Positions 30,485 through 43,237 of a DNA stretch of 64,000 nt are shown piece by piece; within the stretch, counting starts at the first letter, position 1; each line of letters begins with the position of its first letter. Source of the stretch: Todiramphus chloris collaris (Eukaryota > Chordata > Aves > Coraciiformes > Alcedinidae); the NCBI GenBank assembly GCA_025345505.1, contig JANVCC010000018.1:62768031-62832030 (forward strand), written 5' to 3'. The notes under the pieces were generated by a model. That model had not been told where the DNA came from, made no database searches, and saw only the letters and a program-made list of their open reading frames with translations. The position numbers and the translations under genes were made by a program.

Positions 30485-31213
30485 TCAGCAGCTCACCCTG
30501 CTGGGCTGCTGTTTGCAAACGAAGTCTGTCATGAAGTCAAACTCGTTCTGTCCCAACCACAGCTCGGGAAGCTCCTTGATGCGATCCAGCCCCATTTCGA
30601 TGACTAAGGACATGAGGACCTCCTCGTCGATGAAGTCAGTGTCTATGACATTGGGCGGCAGCATTGCCGCGGGGACGTGGGGGACGGCGGGCGGCAAGCC
30701 GCTGCCGCCGCCGCTGCCGCCGCCGTGCTTGGGGTTGCAGTCCCTGAAATGCTGCTGGCTGCTGCCGTTCAGCTGGTGGCTGCCGGGGTGCAAGTCCGGC
30801 ATGTAGTGGCTGTGGGGGTAGGGGTGGTGGCTGAAGTACTGGTTGTTCAGCTTCTGGAGCTGCATACTGGCGCTCAGTTGCCCTCCCGGGCTGGCGACGG
30901 GGGGGGCCATGAACTGGGAGCCGCTGAAGCGGGCGGGGGGCGGCATGCTGCCGGCCGGGTGCCCTCCGCTCACGCTCCCCGGCCCCATGGCGTGCCTCGC
31001 CCCGCTGCTCGCGTTCATATTTCCAGCTCCGTAATGTATATGGTCGCCCATCAGGGCGCTGAAGGCGTGCTGCTGCGGCGGCTGCTGCTGCTGGTGGTGG
31101 TGATGGGGGGTGGGAAACTGCCCCATGCCCATCCGATGCGCAGGGTGGTGGTGAAGCCCGCCGGATCCGTCGGGGAATCGCCCGTGGTTCATGGCCATCA
31201 TGTGGTCTGCCAT
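30485..31213 (-). CDS. CITED2: CITED2, Cbp/p300-interacting transactivator with ED-rich tail 2
   Basis: This is a complete 242-residue CDS in a single exon. CITED2 is a nuclear co-regulator. Its C-terminal domain binds the CH1/TAZ1 domain of CBP/p300, displacing HIF-1alpha and limiting the hypoxia response. It also co-activates TFAP2 and acts in heart, left-right and neural-tube development. The N-terminal conserved block is [16 protein letters not shown], followed by His/Gln-rich runs (37-49). A middle conserved block is [12 protein letters not shown] (116-127) with HYMPDLHP (136-143). The C-terminal acidic domain runs from [16 protein letters not shown] (188) to SRVSC (242) and holds LPEL (215-218), part of the CH1-contacting region. 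The Ser/Gly-rich junction (about 164-173, [10 protein letters not shown]) is far shorter than the roughly 40 residues of human CITED2 (270 aa). The ATG lies seven bases after a splice acceptor. Confidence 0.98.
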   Translation of the reverse strand: MADHMMAMNHGRFPDGSGGLHHHPAHRMGMGQFPTPHHHHQQQQPPQQHAFSALMGDHIHYGAGNMNASSGARHAMGPGSVSGGHPAGSMPPPARFSGSQFMAPPVASPGGQLSASMQLQKLNNQYFSHHPYPHSHYMPDLHPGSHQLNGSSQQHFRDCNPKHGGGSGGGSGLPPAVPHVPAAMLPPNVIDTDFIDEEVLMSLVIEMGLDRIKELPELWLGQNEFDFMTDFVCKQQPSRVSC

Positions 31214-31220
31214 TGCCCAC

Positions 31221-31898
31221 CTGAAAAGTCAGCGTGTGAATACATTAAGAAAATACACCCTCGGACATCCAGCCGCCCTCTCCCGGCCCGGCTGCATCTG
31301 CCTGGCCCTGGAAGAAACGACTTCGCTGGTCCCGCCGTCCTCTCCTCCTCGGGGGGAAGAAGAGGGAAGAAAAAAAAAAAAGGGGAAAAAAAGAAAAAAA
31401 ATAAAAGAAAAAAAAAAAAGAACAAATCTCCTACAGCAGCTCTACCGTGGAGTACAAAGGGAAAAATAAAAGGGGCGCCTGCGGTACGAAAATCCCAGTC
31501 CCCATCGCTAATCCGGCGAGCAACACGCCTTCCCACTCCAACTTGTGCATACCTATCAGCGGAAAGTGTTGCATACGGCAACAGCCACCTCCTCCCCGCA
31601 CGTTCAAACGGCGCCCGATCCGAGCCCCCCGGCTTTGCCAGGGAAGGCAGCGGATTTCCACGGCACTCTCGCTAACTTGCGGGGAACGAGAAAAGAATTG
31701 GGAAGTCCCGCCTAGCCGCTGTCAGCAACTTTTGGAATTACATCCTAAATATTTTGGTAAAAATACAGTAATGCACGGATAAGGAGGTAAAGCCAGGCAG
31801 ATGACAGACACCTTTCCTCGCGTGTTTAAACAGTCCCGTTTTTCCTGTTGCGCACAAAAGGGACACCCGGCACCAGCTACGAGAACCGCCGCACTCAC
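31221..31898 (-). other. CITED2: CITED2 intron in the 5' UTR
   Basis: The donor GCCGGGAG|GTGAGT is at 31899/31898 and the acceptor ACTTTTCAG|GTGGGCA is at 31221/31220, with the start codon seven bases into exon 2. A 678-nt intron just before the ATG matches the two-exon structure known for CITED2. It contains a 55-base oligopyrimidine run on the minus strand (about 31,367-31,421). Confidence 0.85.
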
Positions 31899-32090
31899 CT
31901 CCCGGCTTCTTTCTTCTTTTGCTTCAAAGGTGGCGGTGAAATCAGTCAGTAAAAGTCACCCAGCATAGAGAGGGCTTCCCCGGCTCTCTCCTCGGCGCTT
32001 ACGTGACGGTTCTGTGATCGCTGCAGCAGCCCCGGAGCTGTTTTTCACTCCTCTGCGAGGCTCATCGGCACTTGCCAACAATGAGCTGTG
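31899..32090 (-). other. CITED2: CITED2 non-coding exon 1 (5' UTR)
   Basis: The 3' boundary is set by the perfect donor at 31898. The 5' end is estimated from a TATA-like CTATATTA (32116-32123) and gives an exon of about 190 nt. The start is approximate; the exon itself is well supported by splice site, position and CpG island. Confidence 0.65.
32001..32005 (+). promoter_or_regulatory. hypoxia-response core ACGTG near the CITED2 start
   Basis: TTACGTGACGG contains ACGTG, the HIF-binding core. CITED2 is a known hypoxia-induced gene that feeds back on HIF-1. Within such a CpG-rich stretch the five-base core can also occur by chance; the TACGTGAC context equally suits USF or CREB-type factors. 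Confidence 0.3.
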
Positions 32091-32115
32091 TTTCTTACCC
32101 AGCTTTGGCCACAGC

Positions 32116-32123
32116 TAATATAG
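32116..32123 (-). promoter_or_regulatory. TATA-like box of CITED2
   Basis: The minus strand reads ATCCTATATTAGCTG at the position expected for a start near 32,090. An inverted CCAAT-like GCCAACAAT lies just downstream. Weak match. Confidence 0.4.
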
Positions 32124-32183
32124 GATTTCAGAAGGGAGGAGCAAAACCCTTACAGGCAACCAGAAGTAAAACCTGGAGCAAGC

Positions 32184-32198
32184 GGGGGGGGGGGGGGG
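32184..32198 (+). repeat. G15 homopolymer upstream of CITED2
   Basis: Fifteen consecutive G about 90 bases upstream of the presumed CITED2 start, followed by A-rich DNA and a (CA/CG)n stretch at about 32,235-32,280. Able to form a G-quadruplex. Confidence 0.9.
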
Positions 32199-32677
32199 AA
32201 AGGGAAGACAAAAAAAGAAAAAAAAACCCAACACGCAGCGCGCACACACACACAGGCGCGCACACGCACAGGGCACACGCGGGAAGGGGCCCGGCGGCTC
32301 TGGAAGGCACCCGAGCACCCCGCTCCTGACGGCCGTCCCCGGAACAAAGCGGGGCTCGGCGACGGAGCGGCAGGAGCCAGCGCACCCCGCCGCCGCCCAC
32401 GGCTCCGGCCGCTCCGCGCTCGGGCACGGCCGGGCTCCCCGGCGGCCCGTCCGCTCTCCTGCCGCCGCAGCGCGGCGGCCGCGGACACGCGTGGGGCCGG
32501 GAGGTCCGGCAGCGCTGCCCGGGTAGGGCGAGGTCCGCCCCTCGGGCGCCGCCGCGGTGCAGGTGTCCCGACCCCGCCGGTCTGAGTCCCCCGGACCCGC
32601 GTGGGCGACCCCGGGGCCTGGCCCTCTCCTGGAGCCGAGATCCGAGATCCACCTTTTTCCACAAACATGGGCGCCGA

Positions 32678-32678
<1 letters not shown>

Positions 32679-32710
<32 letters not shown>
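32679..32710 (+). repeat. G32 homopolymer
   Basis: Thirty-two consecutive G at the outer edge of the CpG island, about 590 bases upstream of the presumed CITED2 start. The true length is uncertain because such runs are hard to sequence. Confidence 0.9.
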
Positions 32711-32711
<1 letters not shown>

Positions 32712-35520
32712 GCGGCACACTCTGCCCCCTGCTTCACCTGCCTCCATCTCTGTGTTTGCCCCACAGCCACACGGGGTGTGCTGGGCGAGCGCCCACCCAC
32801 TCTTGCCCATGGTGAGGTTTATTAGCATTATTTATGATTGTTTTTCTTGGAATGGCAAAATAAAACAGAACATTTGGAGCACGGGTGGGCACATGCTTTT
32901 CACAGGTGATGACCCTGACTGTGCACGTCCCCCATCACTCCTCCGTGTCTGGCAATGCCACCCCGGTGGTGCCACGCGTGTGCAAACCCTCCTGAGACCG
33001 GCACTCCTGCCTTTTGCTCCAGATCCACCAGCTCCTCTCTGAAGGGCAGCCATGCTGAAGTCGCAGGGAAGCGCAGAGGGGCTGGAGGAGGCCTGCTGCA
33101 AGGGAGTGCTGGATGGTGGCCTGTTTTCAACAGTGCCTCCACCTGTCTTTCTGCTCCCCCTCTCCGCTTTTTTTCTGACCGCAGACACACCGAGAGGGCA
33201 ATGGTAGGTAGCACACAGTTCCCAGACACAAGGGACTCCTCTTTTGAAGTCAGAGTGGCCGTCATGTAGGCTAAGCTGTGGTTTCTGCTCCTCCACGCAC
33301 TCCACAAAGATACAGCAGTGCAGGGGTCCTCCCTGGGGAAGCATGGGTGAGGGCAAATGGGATGCTTCAAGATGGTGACCATATGGCTGCCTGTTGCTCC
33401 CTTTTGGGTTGGCCTTTACCTGGCCACCGTGAACTATGAAGATGAAACCAAAAGGAGGGTTAGCTGCACCTCATCTTCCCCTGGGCTGGAAGCAGAGCTG
33501 GGTTCCTGGGTGTGGTGAGATGTGGCAGATGAGAGGAGAAGGGCAGTTGGTTCCCTGTGTGGCTGGTGCAATCCTTAGCAAATCCACATGGGCAGGTGGC
33601 AGTGGGAGCTCACATACAAGATGCCAAAAAAATATTCGTCTGACACCCCAGCTGTGAGGGACAGCAGGGATGGAATCAAAGCCCTGGGAGAACAGGAAAG
33701 TTTACAAGTGTCAGCATTACCTCAAGGAAGTGACCTCACCCTGCAGCTCCATTTCTTGCAGCAATTAAGTAGGATGCCCACCTCATACTCATGTTTTTGT
33801 CTTCAAATTCATGTGAGTAGGTGGATGCCTAGGAATTACTGTTGAACCAGGACCTCCAGTATGGGGTGGTCAGAGAAGTGACAGTACTTTTCTGTAGATT
33901 TTTCCTTCTTGTGTCTGTGCAGGTTTTGCAGGGCAAAACAATAATAAGAAGATCCTGTTCTATTTGGCAAGTAGTCAGCTGTGTATCATGACAAGTGGTT
34001 TATTTAATGTCACATATCCATGGTGATACTGGTATGCCTTTTTGCTCTCCACTGCCTTAAGTTTGTGATCCTTTTTAAAGCCAAGCACACGTCGTATCCC
34101 CGCCCTGCAAATGCCCTTTCCTATTTTCAGCTTTCAGATGCTGGAAACTGCCAGCTTGCCACAGTGAGTTATGAAGAACTGGCATGAGGCTGCCAGAAGC
34201 AATAGTAGGAAAGACACAGCCTGTGTGGCACCTTGCTCATACAAAACATAGCTTCAGGTATTTACAATCCACATGCAAAGAATTAAGCAGGATTGAGCTT
34301 TCTTCATGAGGGGGTTTACAATGGAGTCCAGATAAGGCTCAGCAGAGCAGTGCCATAGGAGACAAGTTTGTCATTGTCTATGGCGATAGCAAAGTGGGAG
34401 CACAATCAGGTGTTTGCTTTCCAGGAAATGTCTGGAAGACTGCTGACAGGCAGCTAGAGGAGTGCGGGGCAAAGAATGAGTCCATCAGCACTGAACTAGC
34501 AGGAAGCCCCGAATCTCATCCATTTGCCTCTCCTGATCTAAGCCATGGTTATTTAAAGAAATCTTTTCACTCATATTCTTCAAAGTCTTCTGCATACCTG
34601 AGTTGGTTCTTCAGTCAAACAGCAAGAAAGCAGGGCACTGCATATTGGGAGAATGCCAGAGATGGACAGAGGCGGGAAAGAAAGCAGCAGGGTTCACAGA
34701 GTCGTTCCTTAGTGAAGAATCTGACTAGAGTTGAAAGCAGAATGTGACTGCTGTGCCCATCTAGGAAGAGTCACTGAGAAATATCAAACACGACAACGGA
34801 AAAGAAGGGAAAAGATGGATCCTCAGCTGGGTGTTACCTTTTTGGATCGGAAGGTCAGGCAGGCACTGAGGCTGGGTTGCTGATGCGGTCCTGCTCACTC
34901 CTTCCAGACTAGAACATCTGCAGAGTGCAGTGAAAGGAAGACAAGGAAAGCCAAAAAGGAGAATCCCAGGTGGTGTTTTTCCAGGTATTTACTGGAAGTG
35001 TTCAAGCCCGAAGGCTTGAATACTTGTAGTTCCTGGAATATAATCACTGGAACAAGATAGACAGGGCAAAGGATTTCAGGGGGACTTGGATCTCCAAGTC
35101 CTTCTTTGCAGCTCTGAAAATATAATCCCTACCTCCCTATGATTTTTCTGTCCCAGAGTACTGTGGAGGTGTTTCTATGCGTTCCCTCCCATGCTAACAC
35201 AAAGCAGACAGGAAAACCCAGTTCAGGACATCTGTTAGGGTCATCTGATAGGAAATTTTGTATTAGAATGATATCCTGGAAGAAATGTCCTTTCTGTTAG
35301 AAATGATTAAGCTCTGCTATTGAGAAGACAAGCTATTATTTTCTGTCTGCCCTCATGGTTTCCTTCAATCCCACCCTTATCCAGGGTACCTGGCACTTGT
35401 GAGGGAAGGGGGAACTGTGTTGCTGGAGCTCCCCAGCTCTTTGCTTTACCAGTGCTGTGCTGGATGGCTGCCACTGGTTTCACTGCCCACACTGAGGAAA
35501 AACAATGAACATGACAAATT
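32711..35520. other. CITED2 upstream flank, non-coding
   Basis: Moderately GC-rich to about 33,700, then ordinary. The long frames on the minus strand at 32,832-33,382 overlap each other and have no recognisable domain. No gene called. Confidence 0.5.
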
Positions 35521-35690
35521 TCATAGAATCATAGAATGGTTTGGATCAGAAGGGACCTTAAAGTTCATCTAGTTCCAACCCCCCTGCCATGGGCAGAGAC
35601 ACCTTGCTCAAAGCCCCATCCAGCTTGGTCTTGAACACTTGCAGGGATGGGGCATCCATAACCTCTCTGGGTGAGTTTGTTCCAGGTGGG
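35521..35690 (-). mobile_element. CR1 LINE 3' end
   Basis: Begins TCATAGAATCATAGAATGGT, the complement of the diagnostic avian CR1 3' end, followed by AGAAGGGACCTTAAAGTTCA and the usual CCAACCCCCCTGCCATGGGC block. Low divergence makes it the youngest CR1 in the window. It is 5'-truncated and non-coding. Confidence 0.95.
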
Positions 35691-38600
35691 CATCTGGGAA
35701 GCTGAGAAATCTGTTTTGATCTCTCAATATGCCTTTTTTAGTCTGGAATTCCCTCTGTGAGAGGAATAGTGGGGGTTGTTTTTTGCTTGTGGAGTGAAAA
35801 CACAGGGGTTTTGACTAGAAGGGAGTGCCATTTTCTGACATGCTTTACTGAGAGACCTGTTATTCTTATGTGATTGAAGGGGAAAGGGCAGACACAAGAT
35901 TAGCCACGGGTCTGGGTGTGAGATCCTCCAAGTATTCAAGTATGAAAAAAAATTCCTTGGCAAATTTGGCTGTTTGAACAGTACCAACATCCAGACTATG
36001 ACAGAAAACATAGGATACCACTTGGTTCACTTAGTTTGGTACCAGGCATAAGCTTCTTAAACCCACCAGAGCTCCCCTCTGCCAGTCCAGAAACCATCCA
36101 GGCATTCCCCAGAGCTAGGCATCTGCCCTCCCATTTTGAGAATATAATCTCCTGGGGAAGGCCACACTTCAGTGAGGTAGTGCACCTGACATACAGGTAG
36201 GCAGCCAAATTGTGGAAGAGATGACCCACTGGGGATTTCTTTCAGTGGTGGCGTATGTTACAAGGAGTTACTGGAGTGATACCAAAGCAGATCTGTACCA
36301 TGTTCTTCATGGCTAGTTCATTTGGGAGAGTCAGTGGCAATGCAGAGAGAGACAGAGCATGTGCTATCTCCAGTAGTCAGTGCGGGACTCATTGTTAATT
36401 TGCCAAGTTTCACAAGGTAATCCATCTCTGGGCTGGCTGGAAGTGGTTCCTCTGCTGAGAGTGTGGGTTACCAGTGTATTTGTTAGCAACAAATATTTAT
36501 GAAAGGCAGAGTTACCCAGAACAAGGAATTTCTTGAAGCAATTGGGGGTATGTCAGAGGGTGTCATGTGCTTGCATCCCTTGCTGGCGTGCCAGGAACCA
36601 AAGATGTAGACATCAAAGTGCTGTTCTAAAATAAGGAACACAGGCTATGCAAATTGTGCTACTCTCTCCCCACCCATCTCTTCCTGTTTGTTTAGATGGC
36701 TCAAGATAGTAATGTGCCAGTATATTTTATTTCAGTAATAATGAATGTGGCTTTTCACCCTTCATCTGCATTGTCTTATTTGTGTGAGAATGTCTTGGAA
36801 GTGTGACAAGCTCCATTGTTCTACAGTTAATGCCCTCTGAAGCGTAGTCCTTCAAGCTTGTGTGATCACAACCAAAGTTCTTCCTTAAGCGTAACTTCAC
36901 TATGAGGTATTTTATTTGAAAAAGTAACTGTAAAAATGTAAACATGAAAATGTACTAAAAACATTATTTCTTGCAGAAGCTCAAGAGGATGTAAATATAC
37001 AAAAATAAACACACGCATAAGTAAATCATTGACCGAGTATCATTCCATTTGTATTCTGTCACACTGAACCCCAACATGGACCTTTTTACTATTCTTTACT
37101 TTTGGGTATCAGTGGAAACCAGAAAAAAACAATAGGAAAACGTTCAGGTAGGTGCCTTTGAGAAAGTGTTAGTAGCTTCTGTAGTAAACAAAATGAGCAC
37201 AGAGATGGAAAGTGGTCACCAGTTAGGCTGTGTGAACAAAATTTTGTTCTGTTTGGAGACCAAGACAAAACTACTGTTTGAGGTTAACAAGAACTTAAAA
37301 AAAAAAAAAAAATCAGGTAGAATGAAATGTTTTATTTAATTAACATTTATTAGAAAGCAGAGTACATACTTCTAAGTATGTATTAGACCTGGATGATTAC
37401 ACCTAAAGTGTTCATTGCATACATTCTGTAATTAATTGAACTGGTAGTTGACAAGTAATTTATTTGAAGTCCACTGAATAATTGAAGCTTATTATTAGAA
37501 TGAATTGGAATGCTGCAAAAAAGAGAAAGATTTATGATTACAAAGAAAGGCCCCAATTCAGGATACATTTATACGCACGATTAAGTCACATTTTTTAGGC
37601 AGATCATTTCACACAGAACCCCGGTCTCTTGTATCCGCATACAAATTTTCTATTTTAAAACAGTGAGGCTGCACAGGAAGTAAGATACTTCACAGTATGT
37701 GTAAGGTTTTAAAATCTTAACTTCTCAAACCACCAACTGATCAAAATGATACAACTTAAATCCAATAACAGCTTGTACTTGGGACTGGATTTCCAGGTGG
37801 TTGCATCTTTACAGCACGACAGCCCACCTGAGACACTGATCTGTGTGAGTGTCTGGCCTGGAATTTAATAATACCCAATCTGAAATGTAATTATATTATT
37901 CCATTGATTAAGTCCACATTTTCCCTTTGCAGTTCCAATATTTCTGACATGAAGAAAATGTTGGTAAAATTAACATAATGGATCTATTAAGAGAAATGTT
38001 CTGTTGCTGTACTGAACATCAATTTAGATTTGGATAAGCACATACTTTGGACCTAATGGTATTATATGCAGCAGAATCTTTCTAAATCACATGAGAAATA
38101 CTGGCTTCCATGGGACTCTATGAGGCTTCAGGGTACAGCAAACAAGTGTGTGCTGAAGTAGTGCTGTAGTATGTAGGAAAGTAGTTCTTCGGTATAATCA
38201 CTATGGTCATTAAGGCTTCTCCAGCATCCTTGTCACTTTGAATTTTATTTAAATAAATAGGGAACTAGTTTAATCCTCCTCATGATGATAAAGGGTTACA
38301 AGCAGCTGTGGTGTTGGTCACGTGTCACACATTGTCAGCAGACAGTTGCCGTTTCAGTTACATTTTCTCCTTTGATTTGATTATGTTTTTCTCCTAAATT
38401 AAATAATTATAATGTGTGTACTGTGTGGTAATGGCGGCAGCATTCACTCCAGGCCTTTATGAATATGCTGTGGGTTCAGGAGAATTTGCAAGCAATAAAC
38501 CTTCTCATCTCATTCAGCATTTTAGGCAACTTACTTCATATACACCTTCTCCAGTGTGTGGTTTCCTTTTACAAGTCTGAAGGATCTGGGAATCATTCCA

Positions 38601-41600
38601 GTCTGACCTGTCTTTTCAGTGGATTTTCACTGTATTTCTTTAGTTGAGACCCTGTAACCCTTTTTACTGCAAACCTCTGTTTTGAGGGTTTATATTTCAA
38701 GCTGGCTCTTCTCTCAATCCAGTGCTTCACATCGCCTTTCTTTGAAACACCGATATGTTATCTTTGTTTTCTGTGGCAAGGGTTAATCTCGCTCAGACAG
38801 GCCATTTTCAGTGTAGAAGATGCCTATCTGTGCTTCTCTCTTCCTGAATGCTTGCTGCAGAGGAGGCTTTCTGCTATCCCTCTCAAGATTACTTACACAC
38901 TTTCTATGTGGATTACTTCCTGTTTTCCCTCAACCTTTCATTCTGGTTGGCACCAGCAAGTGTTGTTACCACTTGTGTAAGTCTCTGTTTCGTGGGCCAT
39001 AGTATTAGGAAGCAATAGACTCGATTTCAGTACGTTTCAAGTTTTGCTCTGAAATACATCCAGTAAATCAGTTGCACCCCTGAAAAACCGTGAAATGCAA
39101 ACAAAGTAAGCAGTTCAAAATATTTTGTATTTCCTAAAACTAGTTAAAACTCAAGTTTTGTACCACCTTATTTGGAAATGTAAAGATAAATCCCGTTTTC
39201 TTATCAGACATGTCTTTGTGAGTGCTGCAAAATTATGATACACTGATTTTTTTCAATTGTTTAATTTTGGTTTAAGTTGTTTTTAGGAAGGCACAGCAGC
39301 TGTATGTGATTTTTCACACTTTGCTGTTCTTATGCGTCAGCCTGATGATATCATACTCAAGCACTAATAATACTACTACTTGTCTTTTACATAAATTAGC
39401 ACTTTACAGCTTCAGAGCACAATACCAACATTACCTAATTACTCTAGAATTGAGCAGGCACTCTTTTCCTTTTAAAGCAAAAGCTGATTGATTTAAATAG
39501 TGATATGTAATCAGAAAGGAAAACAAGTCCTTTAACAACCTATGTAGTGGTCTCATCAACAGGCCAGGAGCCAGGGTATTTGTTCTCCTCTCTCTCCCAA
39601 CTCCAGCAGTATAATGAAAATCAGCCTTAAGCACCCAAATTCCTTTCTCCTTATGAAAGTCTCACACAGACCTCAGCATCCCTTCCTATAAAAAAGAAAA
39701 ATTGATACTCTTCTCTGAGAAAATGCCTTAGAAGAGGTCTTTTGGGGTGAATGGCTAAGTATTGCTACTGTGGCCAGAGATATTTGAAGTCAAAAAAAAT
39801 TTTAAAGCTATCTTAGTTTTCTGCTTTTATTTCAGATTATGAGTGGGACTCTGGCCACCTTAGTACCCATAGAAATAGTCATTATCATCACTGACTTCAG
39901 TGGAGGCAAGGTCCACCCTAGCACTTTTAATATCACACAAAAGGCAACTCTTCCGAAACCCTTCTGGCAGCAGCTCCTTGCAGCACTCACTTCCACCCAA
40001 GCAACAGGACAAAATGCTCCCCTTTCTTCTCTTGACTTCTCTGTGTCCTAAATATTCCACTCCCAGAGCCTCTTACCAATTACCTCTGCAAGACTCTTTG
40101 GAGGGTCTTGCTTCCTTTCTGCTCCAGAATGAATCATCCCTACAAACTTTCAATCCTCACAACTCTTGTCCTGGAAGATCACTGCAATTTTCCTTCCAAA
40201 TAACCCATTTCCTGCAGCTACATGCAACACCCCCCACCAGATCTCTCACATGGTCAATGGCAGCAGTCCAGCAACATATTACCCATCACAGTCAAGTTCT
40301 GTTCTTCAACAACAACTTCTTTGCATAACAGCATCCACAGCCTTTTTCTTCCCTCCAGACTGTGACCCCCCCAATAACCAATCTCCATTCATGCACGACA
40401 TGGTAAATCCAATAACTTCCCTCAATATAATGCCCATATGTGATAAAACAAATATCCTATGGTTTGCTCTGGTACAGAAGGTGTTTGGCAATAGCAAGAA
40501 TGTGTGTTAGGGTTCTTTTCATCCACTTGAAGTTGTCTTCAAGATCTTTAGTAAAATACTTCCTTCAAGTGTGAGGCTGGACAACCCTTCTACCTCCTGA
40601 GGTTGACTGGTCTTCCAATCCATCCCACCAGTCCCATGCCAGAGTAGGAAGAGGATTATTCCTACTAATAAACATATATATATAGCTTTTACTCCTCCAA
40701 GAGTTTGAAAAATATCCTCTGCTTCATATTTTAATTTACAGATTTTCTAAGAGTATAAGGACAAAAGTCCTGCCAGTTTGCAATGATTTATGAACATTTT
40801 GTTCATTGTCTTTCATGTATAAATTCTCAAGGCTAGTTGATTGCTCAAGAATATTTATGTTGCTTGTGGAATAAAACAAACAGCTCTGTGACTAATACTG
40901 GTTTAAATTCAGTGTATAGCTCTGATTAATGCTATTTTTAACTGTAATATAAGGTTCACTGCTGCTCATGTATTAAGGCTAGCTATCCTTGGCTCAATTT
41001 TTGTTAGCACAGCACAAGGGAACTTGATTTCAGGAAGAATAAATAGCTAAAAGGATATCTGAAATTCAGTCACATGTATTTTGCCTGAAGATAGGTATTC
41101 ATAGCACAGAAAAAGCTGCTGGTACACTAACTTCAGTATCTGCCTACTAGCAGTGCCAACACTAACGTCTTCTGAAGAACTCATAATGCATCAGGCATTC
41201 AACAACACTCTACCTGGGGAAGGTTTCCCTTGTGGCCGTACAACTGTGAAGACAAACCTCTAATATAAAGCAACTTGCCAGTTATATCATCACTGATGGA
41301 GACATAAATTCTGAGGGATTTCTATCTTAACCCTGCCAAGTCTTGAACAGTGGAAGTTGAAGGCTCTTGTCATTTTTATTTTCCGTACAGCAACTGATGA
41401 AATGCTACCTCCCTGGTTTGTATAATCAGTTCTACTGATTACAGCAGTTAATGGACTGTCTCGATTTACATGAGCTGAAAGACTGGGTTTCCTTTTTTTT
41501 GTTGTTGTTTAAATGTTTGTTTAAGTCTCCTCTGTTTTGGTGGTAAATGAAGCTGTTTCCCATAGTAACAGTTTATGACCAGTTTTCTACAGATTAGTTA

Positions 41601-41949
41601 CATACTGCATTGATACGCTACGTCTTTTTGCATGTTTCCTTATTACTGAACAAGGTACATAGGCATGTCTGGTCTATTCACTGTACAAATTTGCTTGTAC
41701 TCTTTAAAAGCCATCATGCTGCTTAGTTAAGGTGCTGAGAGCCTTGGATGTGCTGTAGTCAGTAACGGGGGAGGTAACTGCACTTGGCAGGACTGACCTC
41801 TACAAGGTCATTCCGTTTATTCTGCAGGCAGGTTTCTCTTCTGCATCCCTCTAAGGTTGGCTAACTGAAACTTTCTATCAATGTTTTATATAATCATATT
41901 ACAGTATTTTCTGTCATCCATTTCTTTATTACAGCTTATTTCTGGGTTT
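35691..41949. other. gene desert, nothing recognised
   Basis: AT-rich non-coding DNA. No recognisable gene, RNA or repeat apart from short A-runs (for example 37,297-37,311) and a (TA)n stretch near 40,675. Confidence 0.5.
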
Positions 41950-42560
41950 GACCACTGCAGCACACTGAGCAGACATCTTCATTAAGCTGTCCACACTGAT
42001 GCCTCAATCTTTTTGTTGAAAGGTTACAATTAATTCAGAACCCATCTGTGTATATGAGTAGTTTAAATCATGCCTTCCAAGGTGCATTACTCTGCATTTA
42101 CCTACACCACATTCCCTCTGACAATGCATTACTCAGTTACTTAGCATTGTCAAGGCTTATTGAGGTGCCTCCCGATCCACCAGCCTTGTCTTCCCTGCCG
42201 CTCTTACATATCCAGCCTTTCTAGTAGGTCCTCAATAAGTACATTAAACAATGCCACTGTTTGTATCGATCCTTGAGGCACCCCGCTACTTAAATGCTGT
42301 GAAGAGAACAGAGCAATTATTCCTGCTCTGCCCCTGCGTGCTATCCCCTAACTGGATTTGCATCCACGACAGGCAGGATGTTACCACCTCTTCTCCTCCT
42401 GGCAACTGACTTTCCTTAAGTAGTCTTTTGTGAAAGGTCTTTATTCAAAGCCATCTGACTATTTAAGTAACTTCCTCTGGTTCCCCATTACCCTGCGTTT
42501 TGCTATCCCTTCACAAAATTGCTCAAAATCCATAGATCTGATATCAAAGCCCTCTTCCTT
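41950..42560 (-). mobile_element. ancient CR1 LINE internal fragment
   Basis: Phrases such as GCATTACTCTGCATTTACCT, then CATTAAACAATGCCACTGTT and GATCCTTGAGGCACCCCGCT follow, in order, the antisense of the CR1 type abundant in turtles and crocodilians (from memory). Heavily mutated, so probably inserted before birds diversified. Confidence 0.65.
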
Positions 42561-43237
42561 TTCAAAACCTTTTCTTTGTTGACCCAGAAGTTTTTGTGGC
42601 TGCGAGTGATGTTATTTCAGTGTCCCTCTACAGGCACGTGAGCTTCAGGCCTGTTTTACTGCAGTGCTGCTACGATGGGGAGCCACTTCTAAACTAAACC
42701 TATCCAGCAGGCTGATGACTTTTGTATGAGTAGCAGTCTCTTCAGAAGCTATTCTCTCAGCCACTTGAGAGATTCAAAAATGAAATGGAGAAATCACATT
42801 TTCTTAGCGAGGAGGCATCCAAGTACCTACATCCCAGTTTAAGGCTGACTGAGGGTTCACTTTTAACTGTGGGGTCCCGTGCTTGTGCGACTACATTTGA
42901 TACAGACTGATGAGACGTTATCACCTTCTCCTTCATGGGACTTTCTCACGTTTTTTGTTTTGCCCTCAGGAGACGCTCCTCTCAGACGCCATGGGTCACC
43001 TTTGCATGGGTCACCTTTTCCAAACTGTTCTTCATAGGAATAAGGAGCAGAAAATTACTTTGAAAAAAAGAAAACAGGAGTTCAGATCACGTGTTGCCAA
43101 AAAATAATTGCACAAAGCGCTAGAGACTTGTGACTGAGAAGTGGGCGCAGCACTGGAGAGCAAAGCTGCTTTGAAACTGGGGCCTTTAACCGGAGGGGAC
43201 AAGCTTTTTTCCTTAAGGGGATTTTGAAGGTGGGGGG

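Larger units (their letters stand above)
30600..32678. promoter_or_regulatory. CITED2 CpG island
   Basis: CpG-dense DNA covers the coding exon, 5' UTR intron, exon 1 and about 600 bases upstream. Typical of a developmental, immediate-early-type gene. Its edge is marked by a 32-base G-run. Confidence 0.85.

Noticed and set aside
30677-31675. 332-codon open frame antisense to CITED2
   Set aside because: It lies opposite the GC-rich CITED2 coding exon and runs into the intron. Its composition (Ala, Val, Gly, His runs) is what the complementary strand of CITED2 gives. No known domain.
32115-32828. Overlapping minus-strand frames of about 200-237 codons upstream of CITED2
   Set aside because: Three frames are open at once over the same GC-rich, G-run-containing DNA, which is the mark of composition and not of coding.
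32832-33382. Two overlapping minus-strand frames of 160 and 174 codons
   Set aside because: They overlap in different frames, have no domain or splice context and sit in GC-rich promoter flank.
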